The notes beneath the pieces were generated by a model that saw only the letters and a program-made list of their open reading frames with translations, was not told where the DNA came from and made no database searches. Below are positions 60,045 to 64,000 of a DNA stretch of 64,000 bases, piece by piece. The position numbers and the translations under genes were made by a program. Source of the DNA: JAUIEH01 sp964483375 (lineage in GTDB: Bacteria > Pseudomonadota > Alphaproteobacteria > Caulobacterales > Maricaulaceae); contig CAZABJ010000004.1 in NCBI GenBank assembly GCA_964483375.1, positions 1 to 64,000 of the forward strand. The letters run 5' to 3'. Positions within the stretch are counted from its first letter, which is position 1. Each line of letters begins with the position of its first letter.

Positions 60045-61562
60045 TCAGCGCGTATTTTTGGCGTCGCCCAACAACGCCGGGGCGGTGCGCAGCATGATCC
60101 AGAGATCAAACCAAAACGAGGCGCGCTCGATGTAATCGATGTCGAGCGCGATGCGCCGACGCACCTCGTCAGGGGTGTGCACGGGCCCGCGCGAGCCGTT
60201 GACCTGCGCCCAGCCCGTCAGCCCCGGTTTCACCCGGTGGCGGTGGGCGTACTGGGCCACAATGCTCGCGGTGGACACATCCCCTGTGCGCATGTCCACC
60301 GCGTGCGGCCGGGGTCCGACAAGGGACATTTCGCCTTTGATGACGTTGATGAGCTGAGGCAGCTCATCAAGGCTCGTTTTGCGCAGAATGCCGCCGATGC
60401 GCGTCACGCGCGGATCGTTTTTCGTCACTTGTTTGGTGGGCCCGCTATGCACGCGCATGGATCGGAACTTCCACACCTCGATGACCTGATTGTTGAAGCC
60501 GTGCCGTGCCTGCTTGAAGATGACCGGGCCGGGGCTGGAGAGCTTAACCGCCAGCGCGCACGCCGCCATGATGGGGGCGAAGGCGATGAGCATCACCGTG
60601 CCGATCACCAGGTCCTGGGCGCGCTTGGCCGCGATGCGGCGCTCGTCATAGGGCCGGCCGGAGACGGTGGCGAGCGGCGTGTCTGCGACCTGAGAGAGAA
60701 GCGTCGTTTCAGGCTCAAGCTCTTCGAGATCGATCATCAGAGCGACGGCGTTGGGCAGCATGCGGAGCTGCGCGACCACTTCGCTCACCCGCTGAGGCGC
60801 GGTGTTCGTGACCGCCACGATGATTTTGTCCACATGCGGAAGGTCTCGCCAGGTGAACAAGTCCTCGATATCGCCCAAGACGGGGACGTCGCCGATCACG
60901 TCGGGCGAGCGCGCGCCCCGGTCTTCGAAGACGCCAATGATGTTGACGTCTCTGGTGCGCGCATTGGCTTCGATGAGCCGGCGCGCATTCACCGTGGCGC
61001 CGACAATAACGACGTTTTGCGCAAGCCGTCCTGCGCGCGCCCATCGGTTCAACAGCCAAAGCGCGAAGGCGTGGGTGACGGCGAGTGCGGCGGCGGACGC
61101 GAACAGCATCGCGCCGAACCCCGCCAGCGTGCGGCTTGCGGTGTCGAACGGCGAGATCGCAATCGCTATCAACACCCCCGCGAGGGCCACCCCCCCTAAG
61201 ACCTTCAGATGATGCCGCCAAAGCGTTTCTGCGCGAGAGAAGCGATAGCCCCCCAGCGCCCAGACCCCCCAGGCGATGAGAACCCCGCCCGCAATGAAGG
61301 GAAAGGCCAGCCGCAAGGGCGTTTCAATGAGGGTGTCAGGGCTTGCGACATGCAGGCAGACCAGACTGATCGCGGCGATCAGCGTCAAGTCGACGAGTTG
61401 AAACAGCGTGGCGACAAACGGGCCGTTGATCCGCTTGGCTTGCGGCAGCGCCGCGCCGGAACGAGCGTGTTCGACGTCGTCTTGGCGGTCGGGACGGCGA
61501 AACGAGGTGACGATCGCGTCGGCGAGCCTTGGGGAGTTCTTTGCCGTATCTAGGTTCGCCAT
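60045..61562 (-). CDS. Polyprenyl-phosphate hexose-1-phosphate transferase (initiating phosphoglycosyltransferase)
   Basis: A 505-residue WcaJ/ExoY-type enzyme that starts repeat-unit synthesis by transferring hexose-1-phosphate to undecaprenyl phosphate. Four N-terminal membrane segments (about 50-170), a Rossmann-like central domain (NVVIVGATVNARRLIEAN), one re-entrant helix (KRAQDLVIGTVMLIAFAPIM) and the catalytic C-terminus with KFRSM, DELPQLINVIKGEMSLVGPRP are in normal order. It is transcribed away from tRNA-Ser and is convergent with the GNAT gene. Confidence 0.95.
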   Translation of the reverse strand: MANLDTAKNSPRLADAIVTSFRRPDRQDDVEHARSGAALPQAKRINGPFVATLFQLVDLTLIAAISLVCLHVASPDTLIETPLRLAFPFIAGGVLIAWGVWALGGYRFSRAETLWRHHLKVLGGVALAGVLIAIAISPFDTASRTLAGFGAMLFASAAALAVTHAFALWLLNRWARAGRLAQNVVIVGATVNARRLIEANARTRDVNIIGVFEDRGARSPDVIGDVPVLGDIEDLFTWRDLPHVDKIIVAVTNTAPQRVSEVVAQLRMLPNAVALMIDLEELEPETTLLSQVADTPLATVSGRPYDERRIAAKRAQDLVIGTVMLIAFAPIMAACALAVKLSSPGPVIFKQARHGFNNQVIEVWKFRSMRVHSGPTKQVTKNDPRVTRIGGILRKTSLDELPQLINVIKGEMSLVGPRPHAVDMRTGDVSTASIVAQYAHRHRVKPGLTGWAQVNGSRGPVHTPDEVRRRIALDIDYIERASFWFDLWIMLRTAPALLGDAKNTR

Positions 61563-61780
61563 CGCCCGGTCATTCGCCCCTGTTAAGACTGACTTGTCAT
61601 AGCGGGCTTAGGAAAATGCCGGGTTAAAGTTGTTTTACGGGGTGCACGAAACTTCGCGTTGAGAGCGAGGAACATGTAGCGCGCGTCAGGGGAGGCGCTT
61701 CGCCTTTCGTTTGGTTCGTCGGAGGATTTCAGCGCCTGCGCGCGGCGGGGCGTCCGCCGCTCCGCCGGCGTTTCGCCCTA
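61563..61780. other. Upstream region of the initiating transferase, with hairpins
   Basis: No gene is seen. A short inverted repeat AGGCG-CTT-CGCCT lies near 61696-61710 and a 7-bp one at 61742-61748 with 61754-61760. The minus-strand promoter of the phosphoglycosyltransferase must lie here, in the AT-richer part near 61580-61650. Confidence 0.4.
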
Positions 61781-61810
61781 TTGGACAGCCTGGCGACGCC
61801 GCGCTATAAG
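61781..61810 (+). promoter_or_regulatory. Promoter of tRNA-Ser
   Basis: TTGGAC (61781-61786), an 18-bp spacer and TATAAG (61805-61810) end 26 bp before the tRNA. A small hairpin (CCCTTG-CAAAA-CAAGGG, 61817-61833) lies between promoter and tRNA. Confidence 0.6.
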
Positions 61811-61836
61811 CCCGCTCCCTTGCAAAACAAGGGCCT

Positions 61837-61926
61837 GGAGAGGTGGCCGAGTGGTCGAAGGCGCTCCCCTGCTAAGGGAGTATACGTTAACGCGTATCGA
61901 GGGTTCGAATCCCTTCCTCTCCGCCA
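61837..61926 (+). tRNA. tRNA-Ser (anticodon GCU)
   Basis: A 90-nt class II tRNA. The acceptor stem GGAGAGG (61837-61843) pairs with CCTCTCC (61916-61922), followed by discriminator G and an encoded CCA (61924-61926). The anticodon arm CTCCC-CTGCTAA-GGGAG gives anticodon GCT, reading AGC/AGU serine codons. A long variable arm (TATACGTTAACGCGTA region) and the T-loop GGTTCGAATCC confirm serine. Confidence 0.98.
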
Positions 61927-62288
61927 GCGGCATTTGGTTCGATTGAAACAAGCGGCTGAGTGTAGCTGAGGGCCTTTTTGGCGGGGTCTGCTTACCAATG
62001 GGCGATTGAGCGGCCGCGTTGCGGGCTGGGTTTGGCGTTCTGCGGCTTGTTGGACAGCTCGTCGCCAGCGCGCTTGAAGCGGTTCGACGACGGGTCACCG
62101 CTTCCGCCTGCAGTCGAATCCGCGCTCCATGGCGTCGCGTGAGCCCCATCTGACTGAGCGCCCTAGGGGAGCCGACCATGGGTGAGATCAACGCGGTTTG
62201 CTCAGGCGGGGGGAAACGCCAGACAGCGCTCTTAGACAGAAGACATCACCGGGAGCCTGCGGTTGGCCGTTGTTCTGGCCGGACAGGG
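61927..62288. other. Gene-less interval downstream of tRNA-Ser
   Basis: About 360 bp with no supportable gene, between the tRNA and the 3' end of a glycosyltransferase. The 3' end of a tRNA is a frequent integration site, but no integrase or repeat of the tRNA end is seen in this window. Confidence 0.5.
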
Positions 62289-63404
62289 TCAAACGGTGGC
62301 GGCTGTGACGTCGTTGAGGATGTCGATCAGGCGTCGGGCGCCGGCGCGCCAGGTGAACCGGGCGGCTTGGGCGCGGCCGCGTTCTGCGAGGTCTGCGCGC
62401 AGCGCTGGGTCGTCGGCGAGCGTCAACAGCGCAGATGCCCACGCGTCGGGCGCGTCTGGTTCCGCGTAGAGCGCTGCGTCTGCGCACACTTCGGGCAATG
62501 CGCCGCAAGGCGCGGCGACCACCGGACACCCAAGCGCCATCGCCTCGCCGGGCGGCAAACCGAACCCTTCCGTCGTTGAAGGAAAGGCGAGCGCGGTCGC
62601 CGCCCGCATCAGGCTGACCAGCTCTGGATCGCTGACGCGACCAGCGAAGATGACCGTCTCAGGAGGCGGAAGATCGGCCGCCTCAAACGCCTGGCGGTCT
62701 GCGCCGCCGAACAAAACAAGGCGCATGTCGGCCATCGCATCCTGTGCGAACGCCTCGAACAGCACCTTGATGTTCTTGTGCGCCTGGGTCGTGGACAGGG
62801 CGAGCGCGAAGGGGCGGTCAGCCAGTCCAAGCCGCTCTAGGATCGGCGCGTCGTTTTCCGCCTCGGCGTCAATCCGGGCCACGTGATCCACCCCATTGTG
62901 GATCACCGTGATTTTGTCGGCTGAGGCGACGCCGAAGCGAGCGAGCTGGTCTTGCGAATAGGCGGACACCGTGAGGATGCGGGCGTGCCGACGTCCCAAT
63001 TGCGGGGTCACAAAGCGATACCAAGACCGAAACAGCCGGCCGTAGGAGGCGGGACTGAGATAGACTTGAGCGTCGTGAATCATGGTCACGGCCCGACGGG
63101 TGGCGATCGGCCCCAGATTGCAGAGATTGACCAAGAGACGCCCGCGGGCGAGCCGCGGCAGGTCGAATTGCTCCCAAGGCTGCCAAGTGAACAGACCCCC
63201 GCATTCATCGCCGATATGGCGAAGCGGCAGCGTGCGCGTCGCATCGCGCGGGCGCACGATGGTGAACGCGTAGCGCGCGCGCAGGGCGGGATCGTCCTCG
63301 AGCTCGGCGTCGAGGGCGAGGATGAGCTCTTCAGCCACCCGGTGTACGCCGGTTGGCGAAGCGGACAGAAACTTCCCATTGATCGCGATGTGCTGCGCCG
63401 CCAT
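62289..63404 (-). CDS. Glycosyltransferase family 4 (GT1 superfamily)
   Basis: A 371-residue GT-B enzyme. The N-terminal domain starts HIAINGKFLSASPTGVHRVAEELI; the C-terminal nucleotide-sugar domain has FALALSTTQAHKNIKVL, VIFAGRVSDPELVSLM and the E-x7-E motif region (FPSTTEGFGLPPGEAMALGCPVVA). The ATG at 63404 fits a GGGGGAG Shine-Dalgarno six to seven bases before. Gene context assigns it to exopolysaccharide assembly. Confidence 0.93.
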   Translation of the reverse strand: MAAQHIAINGKFLSASPTGVHRVAEELILALDAELEDDPALRARYAFTIVRPRDATRTLPLRHIGDECGGLFTWQPWEQFDLPRLARGRLLVNLCNLGPIATRRAVTMIHDAQVYLSPASYGRLFRSWYRFVTPQLGRRHARILTVSAYSQDQLARFGVASADKITVIHNGVDHVARIDAEAENDAPILERLGLADRPFALALSTTQAHKNIKVLFEAFAQDAMADMRLVLFGGADRQAFEAADLPPPETVIFAGRVSDPELVSLMRAATALAFPSTTEGFGLPPGEAMALGCPVVAAPCGALPEVCADAALYAEPDAPDAWASALLTLADDPALRADLAERGRAQAARFTWRAGARRLIDILNDVTAATV

Positions 63405-63535
63405 CGGCATGCTCCCCCTCACCAAGTCCCTGGCCCGCCACGCGCCGCAGCTCGCCATCTCACGCAACGCCGTGCGCAGCCACACTATCCCATAGCGCCG
63501 GTTACCGCGGTGAAAGCGGCATATCGGCTCCCAGG

Positions 63536-64000
63536 CTAGGCGAGGAGGCGTTCATAGACCGCCGCCATTGCGTCTCTCATACCGGCTTGATCAAACTTCC
63601 GGGCCACGACGTCTCGGCACTTCGCCGCCAAGGCGCTGCGGCGTTCGTCGTCCAACAGCGCTTTGAGAGCTTCGACATTGTGCGCGGGGGCGTCGGCGTC
63701 CAACCAACCCAGCTCGGGAATTTCCGCCATTTGGTCTTGATAGCCGGCCGTCTTTGAGCGGACGGGAACCACGCCGCAGGCCATCGCCTCGACAACCACC
63801 ATGGCGAAACCCTCCGCCCGTGACGGAAGGCACAAAACGTCAGCCGCCCACAGAACATCCCGCGCCGGACGGAAACCCAGGATCCGCACATTGTCCGCAA
63901 CGCCGAGCGTTTCAGCGGTTTTTGCGAGCTCATCCTGCAGCGGCCCTTCACCGGCGAACACAAGTTTCATCGGCCGATCGCTCGCCTTCATCAGGGCGGC
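63536..64000 (-). CDS. Glycosyltransferase family 4, 5' end beyond window
   Basis: The C-terminal ~155 residues of a GT-B glycosyltransferase: KLVFAGEGPLQDEL, NVRILGFRPARDVLWAADVLCLPS and the donor-binding EGFAMVVVEAMACGVVPVRS. The frame stays open through the window edge, and the methionine near 63991 is internal, so the N-terminal acceptor domain lies outside. It is the same strand and probably the same operon as the following glycosyltransferase. Confidence 0.93.
   Translation of the reverse strand, partial: AALMKASDRPMKLVFAGEGPLQDELAKTAETLGVADNVRILGFRPARDVLWAADVLCLPSRAEGFAMVVVEAMACGVVPVRSKTAGYQDQMAEIPELGWLDADAPAHNVEALKALLDDERRSALAAKCRDVVARKFDQAGMRDAMAAVYERLLA

Noticed and set aside
61778..62191. 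Minus-strand reading frames across tRNA-Ser encoding ERKGFEPS- and RGRDSNPR-like sequences
   Set aside because: These are the well-known false proteins obtained by translating the antisense of tRNA genes; the tRNA itself explains the sequence.
1..64000. CRISPR arrays, insertion sequences, prophage genes or toxin-antitoxin modules
   Set aside because: No direct-repeat arrays, transposase or integrase motifs, or paired small toxin/antitoxin genes were seen in the window.

Overview
The window is a contiguous piece of a GC-rich alphaproteobacterial chromosome, with one 100-N assembly gap at 58053-58152. The assignment rests on gene order. The chain dapA-smpB-(UDG, NYN)-folK-rpoZ-rsh-pdxJ-acpS-lepB-rnc-era-recO-parC, and a pyruvate dehydrogenase set behind ftsB in which E1 beta carries its own lipoyl domain, are typical of Alphaproteobacteria. 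The many small secreted proteins and the style of the set suggest the Parvularculales/Maricaulales/Caulobacterales side, but genus cannot be fixed from the sequence alone.

Layout. 1-4 kb: 3' part of gatB, an ExbD-like periplasmic protein, a DUF454 membrane protein and an acyl-CoA ligase. 4.0-6.3 kb: katG on the minus strand, with a strong terminator and an Irr/Fur-type palindrome in its promoter. 6.6-15.3 kb: ftsB, pdhA, pdhB and pdhC, spread out by eight small mostly secreted or membrane protein genes; lpd is not seen. 15.4-16.4 kb: a secreted ricin-lectin/CARDB protein.

16.5-24.6 kb: the most unusual region. Two divergent, tightly overlapping operons encode redox proteins, three of which carry Rieske [2Fe-2S] domains: one fused to a ThDP-dependent oxidase/decarboxylase-like enzyme, one to a glutamate-synthase-like FMN/[3Fe-4S] domain, and one to a YedZ/ferric-reductase-like membrane cytochrome. 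They travel with a nitroreductase, a DUF1622 membrane protein, two tiny membrane proteins and a cysteine-rich anchored protein. I know of no assigned function for this combination and regard it as the best candidate for an undescribed electron-transfer system.

24.6-49.5 kb: a PLP-dependent threonine/serine dehydratase, a Slt-type lytic transglycosylase, then the core chain from dapA to parC (lysine synthesis, trans-translation, folate, stringent response, PLP, lipid and protein secretion, RNA processing, recombination, topoisomerase IV). A caspase-like protein, a GST, recQ and two tandem TerB-like genes are inserted in it. A LemA/M48 protease pair and a second GST follow. 50.0-64.0 kb: an exopolysaccharide locus with outer-membrane export lipoprotein, Wzz-like regulator, degenerate tyrosine-kinase-like partner, ligase/polymerase, flippase, initiating phosphoglycosyltransferase, four glycosyltransferases, a polysaccharide deacetylase and a GNAT/CelD-like protein. 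It is interrupted only by tRNA-Ser(GCU) at 61837-61926.
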